Assembly (NCBI GenBank): GCA_028697875.1 | Contig: JAQVEQ010000019.1 | Coordinates: 1 to 20,985, forward strand | Source: Novosphingobium sp. | Lineage (GTDB): Bacteria; Pseudomonadota; Alphaproteobacteria; Sphingomonadales; Sphingomonadaceae | Length of the DNA: 20,985 bases | Direction: 5' to 3' | Shown here: positions 1 to 8,198 of the stretch, piece after piece | How positions within the stretch are numbered: the first letter of the stretch is position 1 | How the letters are laid out: each line of letters begins with the position of its first letter | Position numbers and translations under genes: made by a program | The notes under the pieces: generated by a model | Told to the model about the DNA's origin: nothing | The model's input: only the letters and a program-made list of their open reading frames with translations | The model's database searches: none

Positions 1-54
1 GAACTGCAAAACCGCCGGGTCGAAATCACCTACGGGCCGGGCTCGGGCAACTAA
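1..54 (+). CDS. C-terminal end of an OmpA-like outer-membrane/peptidoglycan-binding protein (partial)
   Basis: Only the last 17 codons lie in the window; they end with TAA at 52-54. The peptide ELQNRRVEITYGPGSGN contains the N-R-R-V-E-I signature that closes the peptidoglycan-binding OmpA domain of many Gram-negative outer-membrane proteins. The rest of the gene is outside the window, so the identity rests on this short motif alone. A strong terminator follows 33 bases later, which shows that the transcript ends here. Confidence 0.6.
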   Translation, partial: ELQNRRVEITYGPGSGN

Positions 55-87
55 GCCCCAACCCAATCAACCCACACAAGAAGACCG

Positions 88-119
88 GGGCCGGGAGAGA
101 AATCTCCCGGCCCATTTTC
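88..119 (+). terminator. Intrinsic terminator after the OmpA-like gene
   Basis: There is a perfect 11-bp stem: GGGCCGGGAGA at 88-98 pairs with TCTCCCGGCCC at 103-113 around a GAAA tetraloop. ATTTTCTT follows directly. This is a classic rho-independent terminator for the gene ending at 54, and it separates that gene from the next plus-strand gene. Confidence 0.88.
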
Positions 120-241
120 TTGAAGGGCCGAAAAAGTAAGGCCGGAATGGATGGTGAGAAAGGTGGGGTGCAGCCCTTGACCTCGCGGTCGTTTTATAGT
201 CCGCGTAGCCTAACCAGAGAAAATCGACGGAAGTTTCGATA
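120..241. other. Leader region upstream of the TPR-sulfotransferase
   Basis: This stretch has no gene. It must contain the promoter of the gene at 242 because a terminator lies at 88-119. A TTGACC (177-182) and a TATAGT (195-200) are present but only 12 bases apart, too close for a normal sigma70 promoter, so I do not assign one. A GGAAG at 229-233 serves as ribosome binding site about 8 bases before the ATG. Confidence 0.4.
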
Positions 242-2383
242 ATGCAGCAAACCAAAGACGATGCCCGCTTCGACGAAATGATCGCGAAGGTCCAGAATGG
301 CAGCATGCGGATGAGTGAACGGGATGCCTTGGCGATCGCGGGCAAGTTATATGGCCGCCATCGCTATGGGCAGGCTGCAAATGTCTGCAACCAATTGCTC
401 AAGCACAAGCCGTCTCTGTCCGATGCCCACAGCATCCTTGGCGTATCCTTGGCCGCCATGGGTAAGCGGCAGGAAGGGATCGCCGCGCTCAAGCAGGCGG
501 TCAAGCTCAACGGGAAAGTAGCCGCTTATCATTCGAATCTTGGCGAAATCTATCGTCTGGATGGCAATCTGGCCGATGCGACGGTTGCGCTGCAGAAGGC
601 CATCGAACTTGATCCGCGCAATGCCCAGGCAAACAACAATCTCGGCATCGTGCGTTTCGAAGGCCGCAATTACGACGAAGCAATCAAGTGCTATCGCAAG
701 GCGATCGAGATCAATCCGAATTTTCCCGAGGCATACAACAACCTCGGCAACGCATTGCGCAAGACCGGCGACATCACAGGTGCGGCGGACGCATACCAGA
801 ATGCGCTTGGCCTGCGGGAAATCTATCCGGAAGCTTACAACAACCTGGGTACACTCCTGCGCGAAATGCATAAGCCGGAACAGGCTGAACATGCCTTGCG
901 AAAAGCGATTTCGCAGAACCCGCGCTATGTCGAAGCCTACAACAACCTCGCTGCGATCTATCATGCCGAGAACAACGACGCGGATGCTCTGCGGCAGCTA
1001 TCGGAAGCGCTGAAGGTCGAACCGAAGAACGCGCGGAGCCTCTTGCTGACGGCGCGCATCCAATCGCGCCGGGGCAACACCGCTGCCGCCGAACAGGCGT
1101 GCCAGTTTGTCCTCGCCCAAGATCCCGACAATGCCGAAGCGCTGACGGTGCTGGGAACGGTCAAGCACGAACTGGACAAATTCGACGAGGCTCTCGCCCT
1201 GCTGGCCAAGGCCGTTGAGCTTCGTCCGGATGCACCGGAAACGCGGAATTATTACGGCATTGCCCTCAAGTCCGTCGGCCGCCTCGACGAGGCGCGCGAG
1301 CAATTGCTCAAGGGCCTCGAGATCAACGGCTCGATGTATGGCGCGTACGCCAATCTCAATGACCTGATCGACTTCTCAAAGGAGAAGGACCTCTTCGACA
1401 AGATGGAGACGATCATGGAGACGGTGAAGGACCAGCGTGTGGATAGCTTGCTTCCGCTCCATTATGCCTATGCCAAGGGGCTGGAGGACAATGGCCAGCA
1501 CGAGAAGGCGCTGGAGCATTATATCACTGGTGGCCAGATGAAGCGCGCGCAACTGACCTATGTTGAAGAGGATACCTTCGCCTTCTTCGACGCGATCAAG
1601 AAGGCCTTCCCGGCGAAGATCTTCAAGGATCGCCCGTTCGAAGGGATTTCCGACGAGCGTCCGTTGTTCATTGTCGGCATGCCGCGCTCGGGCTCTACCC
1701 TGGTCGAGCAGATCATTTCGAGCCACAAGGACATCTATGGCGCCGGCGAAGTGAAGTACTTCTCTCAGGCGCTGCATCGCCTGCGTGACCGGTTTCCCGC
1801 GCTTTCGCGCTATCCCGATATGGTGAGCGAACTGTCGTCCAAGCAGTTCGAGATTCTCGGGGGTGATTATCTCACCGCTCTCACCCAATCGGCGGGCGAT
1901 GCCATGCGGGTTACGGACAAACTGCTGACCAACTATTTCTTCGTCGGCCTCCTGCACCTGCTCTTTCCGAAAGCCAAGTTCATCAACACGCGGAGGGACC
2001 CGATCGATACCTGCCTGTCCGGCTTCACCAAGCTGTTCAAGGACGACATGCCGCACAGCTACGACCTGGGCGAGCTGGGCCGTTATTACCGCCAGTACGA
2101 CGCGTTGATGAAGCATTGGGAAAAGGTCCTGCCCAAAGGCGTGATGAAGGTCGTCGAATACGAGCAGGTTGTGGCAGACACGGAAACGAATGCCCGCGAG
2201 CTGATCGATTTCATCGGTCTCGACTGGGACGATGCCTGCCTGGCGTTTCACGAGTCGAAGCGGCCGGTAAAGACGGCCAGCGTGGCCCAGGTCCGCAAGC
2301 CGATCTACAAGACTTCTGTCGAACGCTGGAAGAAATACGGTCCCGGCTTGCAGCCGCTGGTCGATGCGATCGCCGGCAAGTAA
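242..2383 (+). CDS. TPR-repeat protein with C-terminal PAPS-dependent sulfotransferase domain
   Basis: The protein has 713 residues. About residues 30-375 are tandem tetratricopeptide repeats, with recurring A-Y-N-N-L-G helices (near 165, 198, 232) and A-[IL]-E-[IL]-[ND]-P repeat ends; these form a protein-binding solenoid. Residues about 473-700 form a Sulfotransfer_3-type domain. The 5'-phosphosulfate loop is GMPRSGSTLVEQI at 479-491 and the 3'-phosphate motif is around INTRRDPIDTCLS at 581-593. No signal peptide or membrane segment is visible, so it probably acts in the cytoplasm or on a membrane-associated partner, transferring sulfate from PAPS to an unknown acceptor. The ATG at 242 has a GGAAG ribosome site. 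The gene stands alone between two terminators. The substrate cannot be deduced from the sequence. Confidence 0.9.
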   Translation: MQQTKDDARFDEMIAKVQNGSMRMSERDALAIAGKLYGRHRYGQAANVCNQLLKHKPSLSDAHSILGVSLAAMGKRQEGIAALKQAVKLNGKVAAYHSNLGEIYRLDGNLADATVALQKAIELDPRNAQANNNLGIVRFEGRNYDEAIKCYRKAIEINPNFPEAYNNLGNALRKTGDITGAADAYQNALGLREIYPEAYNNLGTLLREMHKPEQAEHALRKAISQNPRYVEAYNNLAAIYHAENNDADALRQLSEALKVEPKNARSLLLTARIQSRRGNTAAAEQACQFVLAQDPDNAEALTVLGTVKHELDKFDEALALLAKAVELRPDAPETRNYYGIALKSVGRLDEAREQLLKGLEINGSMYGAYANLNDLIDFSKEKDLFDKMETIMETVKDQRVDSLLPLHYAYAKGLEDNGQHEKALEHYITGGQMKRAQLTYVEEDTFAFFDAIKKAFPAKIFKDRPFEGISDERPLFIVGMPRSGSTLVEQIISSHKDIYGAGEVKYFSQALHRLRDRFPALSRYPDMVSELSSKQFEILGGDYLTALTQSAGDAMRVTDKLLTNYFFVGLLHLLFPKAKFINTRRDPIDTCLSGFTKLFKDDMPHSYDLGELGRYYRQYDALMKHWEKVLPKGVMKVVEYEQVVADTETNARELIDFIGLDWDDACLAFHESKRPVKTASVAQVRKPIYKTSVERWKKYGPGLQPLVDAIAGK

Positions 2384-2409
2384 GTGTCGAGGCGACGCCA
2401 ATCTGCAAA

Positions 2410-2435
2410 GGGGCCGGAGCAATCCGGCCCCTTTT
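2410..2435 (+). terminator. Intrinsic terminator after the TPR-sulfotransferase
   Basis: A perfect 9-bp stem (GGGGCCGGA 2410-2418, TCCGGCCCC 2423-2431) closes a GCAA tetraloop and is followed by TTTT. It lies 27 bases after the stop at 2383 and just before the ribosome site of the next gene. Confidence 0.85.
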
Positions 2436-2470
2436 GCGTTATGAGAAAGGCAGAACAGGGGAGATACGAG

Positions 2471-2995
2471 ATGATCCGCAAGGCAACGATGGCCGTTATG
2501 CCGCTGGCCCTGGCGGCCTGCACCACCGTGGAAAAATCGCCCGCCGAGAGCATCGCGTCGGCGAACATTGCATTGGCGAACGGACAGCCGGCGGGAACCG
2601 CGCGGATCGAAGCGCGCGGTGGCAGGTTGATGTTGATCGTGGGGCTTGCCGAAGTGTCACCAGGCGTGCACGGCATCCACTTGCATGCCGTCGGCAGTTG
2701 TGCGGCACCGTCCTTCGCATCGGCGGGGGGCCATTTGAACCCGGCAGGCAGGCAGCACGGGATCGACAATCCCAAGGGGCGCCACCTGGGCGACTTGCCG
2801 AATGTCGCGGTCGGTAGCGATGGGACCGGGCGGCTCGAAATTACGCTCGACGGTACGCGGGAAACGCTCCGGCGCGAACTGTTCGATGCCGATGGTACGG
2901 CCATCGTCGTTCATGCGGGACCGGACGACTACAAGACCGATCCTTCCGGCAACAGCGGCGGGCGGATCGCTTGCGGAGTATTCATGCCCGGCTGA
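2471..2995 (+). CDS. sodC: Cu/Zn superoxide dismutase, predicted lipoprotein
   Basis: The protein has 174 residues and dismutates superoxide in the periplasm. It starts at ATG 2471, preceded by AGGGGAGA; the reading frame is open further upstream, but that part covers the terminator and is not coding. The N-terminus MIRKATMAVMPLALAAC ends in a lipobox with Cys17, so it should be a membrane-anchored lipoprotein. Metal ligands are in place: GIHLH (His70, His72), the bridging His in GGHLNP (His88), His96, HLGDLPN (His105, Asp108) and VVHAG (His148). Cys77 and Cys168 can form the conserved disulfide, and Arg164 in GGRIACG is the active-site arginine. It appears monocistronic and converges on queC with only 23 bases between. 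Confidence 0.92.
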   Translation: MIRKATMAVMPLALAACTTVEKSPAESIASANIALANGQPAGTARIEARGGRLMLIVGLAEVSPGVHGIHLHAVGSCAAPSFASAGGHLNPAGRQHGIDNPKGRHLGDLPNVAVGSDGTGRLEITLDGTRETLRRELFDADGTAIVVHAGPDDYKTDPSGNSGGRIACGVFMPG

Positions 2996-3018
2996 GCGAG
3001 ACGCCGCCAGACCAGGGA

Positions 3019-3711
3019 TCACGCCGCATAAGAAGTCGGATCTTCGATGCCCGCCTCGGCGAAGCCGGCCCGGCGCAAGCGGCAACTGTCGCACGTGCCG
3101 CAGGCTCTGCCGTCCGGTTGCGGATCGTAGCACGACCAGCTCAGCCCGGGATCCAAGCCCAGCCGTGCGGCTTCGCGGACAATGTCTGCCTTGCCCAGAT
3201 ATTGCAACGGTGCGTGGATCGCGAAGGGAGAGCCTTCAGCCCCGGCCTTGGTCGCGAGGCGTGCGGTTTCGGTGAAGCTCGCGATGAATTCCGGACGGCA
3301 ATCGGGATAACCGGAATAGTCGAGTGCGTTGACTCCGATGAAGATGTCGCTTGCGCCAAGCACTTCCGCCCATGCCAGCGTGAGCGAGAGGAAGACCAGG
3401 TTCCGGGCCGGGACGTAAGTGACCGGGATATCCGGGCCGAGCCCCTCTTTCGGAACGGGGATGTCGTCGGTCAGGGCGGAGCCGCCGAACCGCCGGAGAT
3501 CCAGTGGCAGGACGACATGACGTTCCGCCTCGAGCGTTCGGGCGATGTCCCGGGCAGCCTCGATCTCGCGCCGGTGGCGCTGGTTGTAGTCGATCGTGAG
3601 TGCGTTGATGCGGTAGCCCTGTTCCCGGGCGAGCCCGCCGGACACCATGGAATCCAGCCCGCCCGACAGCAAGATGACGGCCTGCTTCCCGCTTGCTTCG
3701 CGTTTGCTCAT
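3019..3711 (-). CDS. queC: 7-cyano-7-deazaguanine synthase
   Basis: QueC is an ATP-dependent enzyme that converts 7-carboxy-7-deazaguanine to preQ0, a queuosine tRNA-modification precursor. The 230-residue protein shows the PP-loop SGGLDS at residues 16-21 near the N-terminus and the C-terminal zinc cluster Cys194, Cys204, Cys207, Cys210 in SWSC...ACGTCDSC. Its length matches the family. The ribosome site before ATG 3711 is weak (GCGAAG). It is the last gene of the minus-strand run argD-argF-hslO-3754..4161-queC, 42 bases after the previous gene. No other queuosine gene is in the window. Confidence 0.95.
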   Translation of the reverse strand: MSKREASGKQAVILLSGGLDSMVSGGLAREQGYRINALTIDYNQRHRREIEAARDIARTLEAERHVVLPLDLRRFGGSALTDDIPVPKEGLGPDIPVTYVPARNLVFLSLTLAWAEVLGASDIFIGVNALDYSGYPDCRPEFIASFTETARLATKAGAEGSPFAIHAPLQYLGKADIVREAARLGLDPGLSWSCYDPQPDGRACGTCDSCRLRRAGFAEAGIEDPTSYAA

Positions 3712-3753
3712 GTCTTCGCGCTACCCAGACCGGCGCTGCCTTTCAAGCGCGGA

Positions 3754-4161
3754 TCAATTGTCGCACCGGCCGACTCGCCGGGCTTCGGCGGAGAACTGGA
3801 AGGGAAGCCCGTCGACGATGCCCTGGCCTTCGATCTGGATCAGCTGGCCGGATTCACGCCGGATGTGAGTCCGGCCGTAGCCATGGCCGCGGCACGTGTA
3901 TTGGACAGTGATGCGGTCGGCCGTGTTTTCGACCACGTAGCGGCTGCAGTTTGCCGTGGGATGGCGCAACTGGATGAACTCCCATCCGTCGCGCACGCAA
4001 ACGCTCTGCTTGGCATTGCCGGGGCGGAAGCGGATTTCCCAGTTTCCGGGAACGATCCTGTCCAGCACTGTCGGTTCCGGGGCTTGCGCGGAAACGGCCG
4101 CAGCCAGCCCGGCGGTGGCCGCCAGACTCAACGCAATGCCGTTTCTTACCATTCGCTTCAT
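3754..4161 (-). CDS. Small secreted DUF3617-like protein
   Basis: The protein has 135 residues. The N-terminus MKRMVRNGIALSLAATAGLAAAVSAQA is a clear Sec signal peptide with cleavage after A-Q-A (about residue 27). The mature part resembles DUF3617 proteins: an early P-G-N-W-E-I segment, cysteines about residues 54, 72 and 90, and a C-terminal E-A-R-R-V-G-R-C end. The function is unknown; it is expected in the periplasm. The start could also be Met4 (4152); a GGGA lies 9 bases before the first ATG. It lies between hslO (85 bases) and queC (42 bases) on the same strand. The family assignment is from memory of the pattern and is moderate. Confidence 0.72.
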   Translation of the reverse strand: MKRMVRNGIALSLAATAGLAAAVSAQAPEPTVLDRIVPGNWEIRFRPGNAKQSVCVRDGWEFIQLRHPTANCSRYVVENTADRITVQYTCRGHGYGRTHIRRESGQLIQIEGQGIVDGLPFQFSAEARRVGRCDN

Positions 4162-4246
4162 TCACAGAATCCCAAGCGGCACCCGGCCCTGCTCCCAATT
4201 GCCGAACCTTGCACGGCAAAGCGCACCATACAAGCGATGAACTGAC

Positions 4247-5140
4247 TCAATCCTGAATTGGGAAAAGGCGGGAACAGAAGGAGCAATCGACCATGATGAT
4301 GCCATCGTCGTTGCGCATCTCCGCCCGTTCTTCCGACGGGAACCGGGCCAGCACGGATTCGAAATGTTCGATAGTGCAACGGCAGCCCCGGGTGAGTTCA
4401 CTGCCGTGTTCGACCCGGATTTCGGATTCTTCGTGAAACAGGCGCCAGAGCAGTGCCTCGAGGGACAGGGCGGGATCGACCAGTTCGTCACGCCTGACGG
4501 TATCCGCGATGATGGCGGCGTGTTCCCATTCGGGATGGTCCATACGGACATGCAGCCGTTGCCGCCCGTCCTCGCCCTCGGCGAGATGCTGGAGAAGGAT
4601 GCCGCCTGCGACGGGCCGTTCGCCGTCCGCATCGACGCTTACGCGGATCAGGGTCGGGACTTGCTCGGACTGGCTGAAATAGTTTTCGAAGGCCGCGGTG
4701 ATCGAATTGCCTTCCAGCGGGACGATCCCCTGGTAACGCTGATCGGACAGGGCCAGGTCGAACGTCACGGCAAGGAAGCCCTGGCCGAACAGGGTTTCGA
4801 GCGATGCGTCGTCGCCTGCCTGCGCGAGGCGTTCGGGATCGAACTGGACATAGCCGCGCAATTCGCCGGCGTGATAGTCGCAGACGAGCAGCTGGACGAT
4901 CCCGTCATCGGTCTGAGCCTGGATCGTCAGCTGGCTGTCGTTGTCCTTGAGCAGCCCGCCACTCAGTGCGGCCAGGACGAGAGCTTCGGCCAGGAGGTCG
5001 CGAATCCGGGGCGGGTAATCGTGTGCGGCCAGGATCGTGCCGAGCACGCCGTCCAGCCGCACGGCCCGCCCGCGCACGTTGCGTTCCGGCAAAGTGAAGA
5101 TCAAAAGCCGGTCGCTGTAGGTTTCTGGTTTGTCGGTCAT
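4247..5140 (-). CDS. hslO: Redox-regulated chaperone Hsp33
   Basis: Hsp33 is a cytosolic holdase that is activated when oxidants release zinc from its C-terminal switch. The 297-residue protein has the full family length. The zinc switch is visible as C-R-C (Cys253, Cys255) followed, after 30 residues, by C-S-F-C (Cys286, Cys289). The N-terminal substrate-binding domain includes an L-L-A-E-A-L-V-L-A-A-L-S-G-G-L-L-K segment around residues 49-65. The gene starts 51 bases after argF on the same strand, a pairing with arginine genes that I recall from other sphingomonads. Confidence 0.93.
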   Translation of the reverse strand: MTDKPETYSDRLLIFTLPERNVRGRAVRLDGVLGTILAAHDYPPRIRDLLAEALVLAALSGGLLKDNDSQLTIQAQTDDGIVQLLVCDYHAGELRGYVQFDPERLAQAGDDASLETLFGQGFLAVTFDLALSDQRYQGIVPLEGNSITAAFENYFSQSEQVPTLIRVSVDADGERPVAGGILLQHLAEGEDGRQRLHVRMDHPEWEHAAIIADTVRRDELVDPALSLEALLWRLFHEESEIRVEHGSELTRGCRCTIEHFESVLARFPSEERAEMRNDDGIIMVDCSFCSRLFPIQD

Positions 5141-5191
5141 TGCCCGGTCATATGGGGGCGGCAGGTGCCGAAGAGAAGGTGGCGGCGGCCG

Positions 5192-6118
5192 TCAGATCGC
5201 TCCGAAGCACCAGAGCAGCACCGATTTCTGCCCATGGATGCGGTTTTCCGCCTCGTCGAACACGACCGATTGCGAACTTTCGAAGACGCTTTCGGTCACT
5301 TCCTCGCCGATGTGGGCGGGCAGGCAATGCAGGAAGATCGCATCGGACTTGGCCTGGGCCATCAGCGCGCCGTTGACCTGGAACGGCATCATCGCGGCGA
5401 TTTTCTGGTCGGCATGGGCCTGGCCCATCGAAACCCAGGTGTCGGTGACGACGACGTCGGCGCCGTCTGCGGCTGCGGCCGGGTCGTTCGTCAGCGTCAC
5501 CTGCGCTCCGTTGTCGCGGGCGAATGCCACGAACGCGGGATCGGGTTCGTATCCGGCGGGCGTGCCCACCCGGACATTGAACTTCATCAGCCCCGCCGCC
5601 TCGAGAATCGAGTGGAGCACGTTGTTGCCGTCGCCCAGCCAGGCGACTTCGAGGCCGGGCAGGGGCTTGCCCTGTTCGACCACGGTGAGGAGGTCGGCCA
5701 CGATCTGGCAGGGATGGGACCTGTCCGTCAGGCCGTTGATGACGGGAATTGTCGCGTGGCGCGCCATTTCCTCGATCTTGGCGTGGTCGTCGGTCCGGAT
5801 CATGATCGCATCGGCCATGCGCGACAGCACGCGCGCCGTGTCGGCAATCGATTCGCCGCGGCCGAGCTGGGTCGTCCCCGATTCCATGACGATCGCGCTT
5901 CCGCCGAGCTGGCGCATCGCCATGTCGAAGCTGACGCGGGTGCGGGTCGAATTCTTTTCGAAGATCATCGCCAGGACCCGGCCCGCCAGCGGCGCGTCAT
6001 CGTCCGGCGCGCCCTTGGGGCGTCCGGCGCGCGCGGCCTTGCGGTCCATTGCGTCGTTGATCATCGCGGCCAGTACGTCACCGCCGGCATCGTTCAGGTC
6101 GAGGAAATGCCGGGTCAT
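5192..6118 (-). CDS. argF: Ornithine carbamoyltransferase
   Basis: The enzyme joins carbamoyl phosphate and ornithine to make citrulline in arginine synthesis. The 308-residue protein carries the carbamoyl-phosphate motif STRTR (57-61), HPCQ (135-138), the VVVTDTWVSMG segment (222-232) and HCLP (264-267), all diagnostic. I chose the ATG at 6118 rather than the TTG immediately before it. The stop of argD and this ATG share one base (TGATG), so the two are translationally coupled. Confidence 0.95.
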   Translation of the reverse strand: MTRHFLDLNDAGGDVLAAMINDAMDRKAARAGRPKGAPDDDAPLAGRVLAMIFEKNSTRTRVSFDMAMRQLGGSAIVMESGTTQLGRGESIADTARVLSRMADAIMIRTDDHAKIEEMARHATIPVINGLTDRSHPCQIVADLLTVVEQGKPLPGLEVAWLGDGNNVLHSILEAAGLMKFNVRVGTPAGYEPDPAFVAFARDNGAQVTLTNDPAAAADGADVVVTDTWVSMGQAHADQKIAAMMPFQVNGALMAQAKSDAIFLHCLPAHIGEEVTESVFESSQSVVFDEAENRIHGQKSVLLWCFGAI

Positions 6119-7308
6119 CAAGCGGCCTCCGGAATGGTGTAGCTGGCGGCGCCTGCGGAAAGCCGGTCGAAGAATTCGTCGATCTCGGCATCGCCGATCA
6201 CCAGCGGCGGCACCAGCCGCACGGTGTTGTCGCCCGCCGAGACGGTCAGAAGACCGTGGCTGTCCCGCAGGTGCGTGACGAACGGCCGGCTTTCGACCTT
6301 CATCTTGACGCCCAGCATCAAGCCGCGCCCGCGCACCAGTTCGAACAGCTCGGGGTAGTTGCCGATGAACTGTTCGAGCCCGGCCCGGATCTTTTCGCCC
6401 TTTTCCCGCACGGCGGCGAGGAAGTCCTCGTTGCCGACCGCGTCGAGCACCGCGTTGCCCGCCGCCATGGCGAGCGGGTTGCCGCCGTAGGTCGACCCGT
6501 GAGTGCCGAAGACCATGCCGCGAGCCGCCTTTTCGGTGGCGAGGCAGGCGCCAAGCGGGAAGCCGCCGCCGATGCCCTTGGCCGTCGCCAGCACATCGGG
6601 TTCGATCCCGTACTGTTCGTAGGCGTAGAAATTGCCCGTCCGCGCGACGCCGGTCTGCACTTCGTCGAGCACCAGCAGGAGATCGTGTTCGTCGGCGAGC
6701 GCGCGCAGACCATGCATGAATTCGTCCGTGGCAACGCGGATGCCACCTTCGCCCTGGATCGGTTCGACGAGGAAACCGGCGGTATGCGGGCCGATCGCGG
6801 CTTTCGCGGCTTCAAGGTCGTTGAACTCGACGTACTTGAAGCCGGGCAGCAGGGGCATGAAGCCCTTGTGCATCTTTTCCTGGTTGGAGGCGCTGATCGT
6901 GCCCATCGTCCGCCCATGGAAGGCGTTGTTGAATGTGATCAGCTCGAACCGTTCCTCGCTGCCGTCGTGCTGGTGATAGGCGCGCGCCGTCTTGATCGCG
7001 CATTCCACCGCCTCGGCGCCCGAATTGGTGAAGAACACCGTGTCGGCGAAGGTCAGGTCGACCAGCCTTTGCGCCAGCCTTTCGCCCTGCGGGCTGCCGT
7101 AAAGGTTCGAGACGTGCATCAGCGTCGCGGCCTGTTCCTGGATCGCGCCGATCAGGCCGGGATGCGAATGGCCGAGGATGTTGACCGCGATCCCTGCCGC
7201 GAAGTCGAGGAAGCGGCGCCCGTCCTCGCTGATGAGGTGGCAATGTTCGCCGCGCACCGGCCGCACGTCGCACCGGGGGTAAACAGGCATCAGCGGGTCG
7301 ATCGCCAT
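6118..7308 (-). CDS. argD: Acetylornithine/succinyldiaminopimelate aminotransferase
   Basis: This class III PLP aminotransferase transaminates N-acetylglutamate semialdehyde in arginine synthesis and may also serve lysine synthesis. It has 396 residues. Visible motifs are the phosphate-binding NSGAEA (95-100), HGRTMG (131-136), LDEVQTG with Asp215, and the PLP lysine Lys244 in ATAKGIGGGFPLGA. The ATG at 7308 has AGGGAG about 9 bases upstream. It is the first gene of the argD-argF-hslO-queC run; the terminator at 7367-7390 isolates it from the cold-shock gene, so its promoter should lie within about 7309-7366. Confidence 0.95.
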   Translation of the reverse strand: MAIDPLMPVYPRCDVRPVRGEHCHLISEDGRRFLDFAAGIAVNILGHSHPGLIGAIQEQAATLMHVSNLYGSPQGERLAQRLVDLTFADTVFFTNSGAEAVECAIKTARAYHQHDGSEERFELITFNNAFHGRTMGTISASNQEKMHKGFMPLLPGFKYVEFNDLEAAKAAIGPHTAGFLVEPIQGEGGIRVATDEFMHGLRALADEHDLLLVLDEVQTGVARTGNFYAYEQYGIEPDVLATAKGIGGGFPLGACLATEKAARGMVFGTHGSTYGGNPLAMAAGNAVLDAVGNEDFLAAVREKGEKIRAGLEQFIGNYPELFELVRGRGLMLGVKMKVESRPFVTHLRDSHGLLTVSAGDNTVRLVPPLVIGDAEIDEFFDRLSAGAASYTIPEAA

Positions 7309-7361
7309 CGATCGGGACTCCCTAGAAATTGCAACGGCAGGATGAAATGCCGCGCCAGAAA

Positions 7362-7390
7362 GACAAAGGCGGCCCCGGGAAGGGCCGCCT
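7362..7390 (-). terminator. Intrinsic terminator of the cold-shock gene
   Basis: A perfect 9-bp stem (7367-7375 with 7382-7390, core GGCGGCCC/GGGCCGCC) surrounds a 6-base loop. Read on the minus strand it is followed by TTTGTCTTT. It lies about 60 bases past the stop of the minus-strand cold-shock gene and before argD on the same strand. Confidence 0.8.
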
Positions 7391-7451
7391 GAATGTGCAT
7401 TTATGACTCCAAGGGCCGCCGGTCAAATATTCCGGACCGTGGCCCCGGGGA

Positions 7452-8198
7452 TCAGCTGTTGAGCGGAACCAGGTTCACGGCCGAATACTTGCCGCGTCGA
7501 TCGACTTCGAGATCGAACTCGAGTCGGTCGCCTTCGTTGATCTCGCGCAGACCGGAACGCTCCACCGCGCTGATGTGGACGAAGGCATCGGCCTGTCCGT
7601 CGTCGCGGGTGATGAAGCCGAAGCCCTTCATGGAGTTGAAGAACTTCACCGTGCCCGTCGCCTTCTCGCCAGTGAGCTGGCGCTGGGGCGCGGCGGCCGC
7701 CTTCTGTTCGACCGGAATCACGTCGCCGACGACCTGAAGGTCGGCAGCCGAAATCTTGCCGCCACGATCGACGAGGTTGAATTCGAGACCCTGGCCTTCG
7801 GCCAGCCCTTCCAGCCCGGCGCGTTCGACCGCGCTGACATGGACGAAGACGTCTTCGCCGCCATCTTCACGCTGAATGAAGCCGAAGCCCTTGTTCGCAT
7901 TGAAGAACTTTACGGTGCCACGGCCCGTGCCGACGACCTGGGCAGGCATCCCGCCGCCACCGCCACCGCGCGGCCCGCCGCCACGATTGCCGCCGCCGCC
8001 GAAACGGTCACCACCGCCGCCGAAACGGTCTCCGCCACCGCCGAAACGGTCGCCACCGCCACCGAAGCGGTCACCGCCACCGAAACGATCGCGTCCGCCG
8101 AAATTGTCGCCGCCACCCATGAACGGATCGAAACCTTCTTCTCCGAAACCGTCACGCTTGTCGCGTCCCCGGCCGCGACGCCCTCTATCAAAACCCAT
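7452..8198 (-). CDS. Twin cold-shock-domain protein with glycine-rich N-terminus
   Basis: This 248-residue RNA/ssDNA-binding protein has two cold-shock domains. CSD1 is about residues 93-158 with RNP1 KGFGFI (103-108) and RNP2 VFVHV (117-121); CSD2 is about 181-245 with KGFGFI (191-196) and AFVHI. Residues 1-26 are basic (MGFDRGRRGRGRDKRDGF) and residues 28-83 are a D-R-F-G-G-G-G repeat array. The frame is open to 8318, but I chose ATG 8198 because the MGFDRGRRGRGRDKR start matches what I recall for sphingomonad homologues, although no good ribosome site precedes it. It is likely an RNA chaperone. A long leader and its own terminator indicate a monocistronic gene. Confidence 0.85.
   Translation of the reverse strand: MGFDRGRRGRGRDKRDGFGEEGFDPFMGGGDNFGGRDRFGGGDRFGGGGDRFGGGGDRFGGGGDRFGGGGNRGGGPRGGGGGGMPAQVVGTGRGTVKFFNANKGFGFIQREDGGEDVFVHVSAVERAGLEGLAEGQGLEFNLVDRGGKISAADLQVVGDVIPVEQKAAAAPQRQLTGEKATGTVKFFNSMKGFGFITRDDGQADAFVHISAVERSGLREINEGDRLEFDLEVDRRGKYSAVNLVPLNS
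7990..8115 (-). repeat. In-gene 21-bp tandem repeat encoding DRFGGGG units
   Basis: On the plus strand the GAAACGGTC-type core recurs at 8001, 8022, 8043 and 8064 (exactly 21 bases apart), then at 8082 and 8100 (18 apart). Each unit encodes D-R-F-G-G-G(-G) on the minus strand. The copies differ mainly at third codon positions, consistent with an old repeat kept under protein-level selection. It lies wholly inside the cold-shock gene. Confidence 0.85.

Noticed and set aside
177..200. TTGACC ... TATAGT as promoter of the TPR-sulfotransferase
   Set aside because: The spacer is 12 bases, too short for sigma70.
4364..6142. A 592-codon plus-strand open frame opposite hslO and argF
   Set aside because: It has no motifs and covers two certain genes on the other strand; a GC-driven shadow.
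7990..8115. Regular 21-base repeats resembling a CRISPR or satellite array
   Set aside because: The units are contiguous without unique spacers, and they encode an in-frame glycine-rich array of the cold-shock protein.
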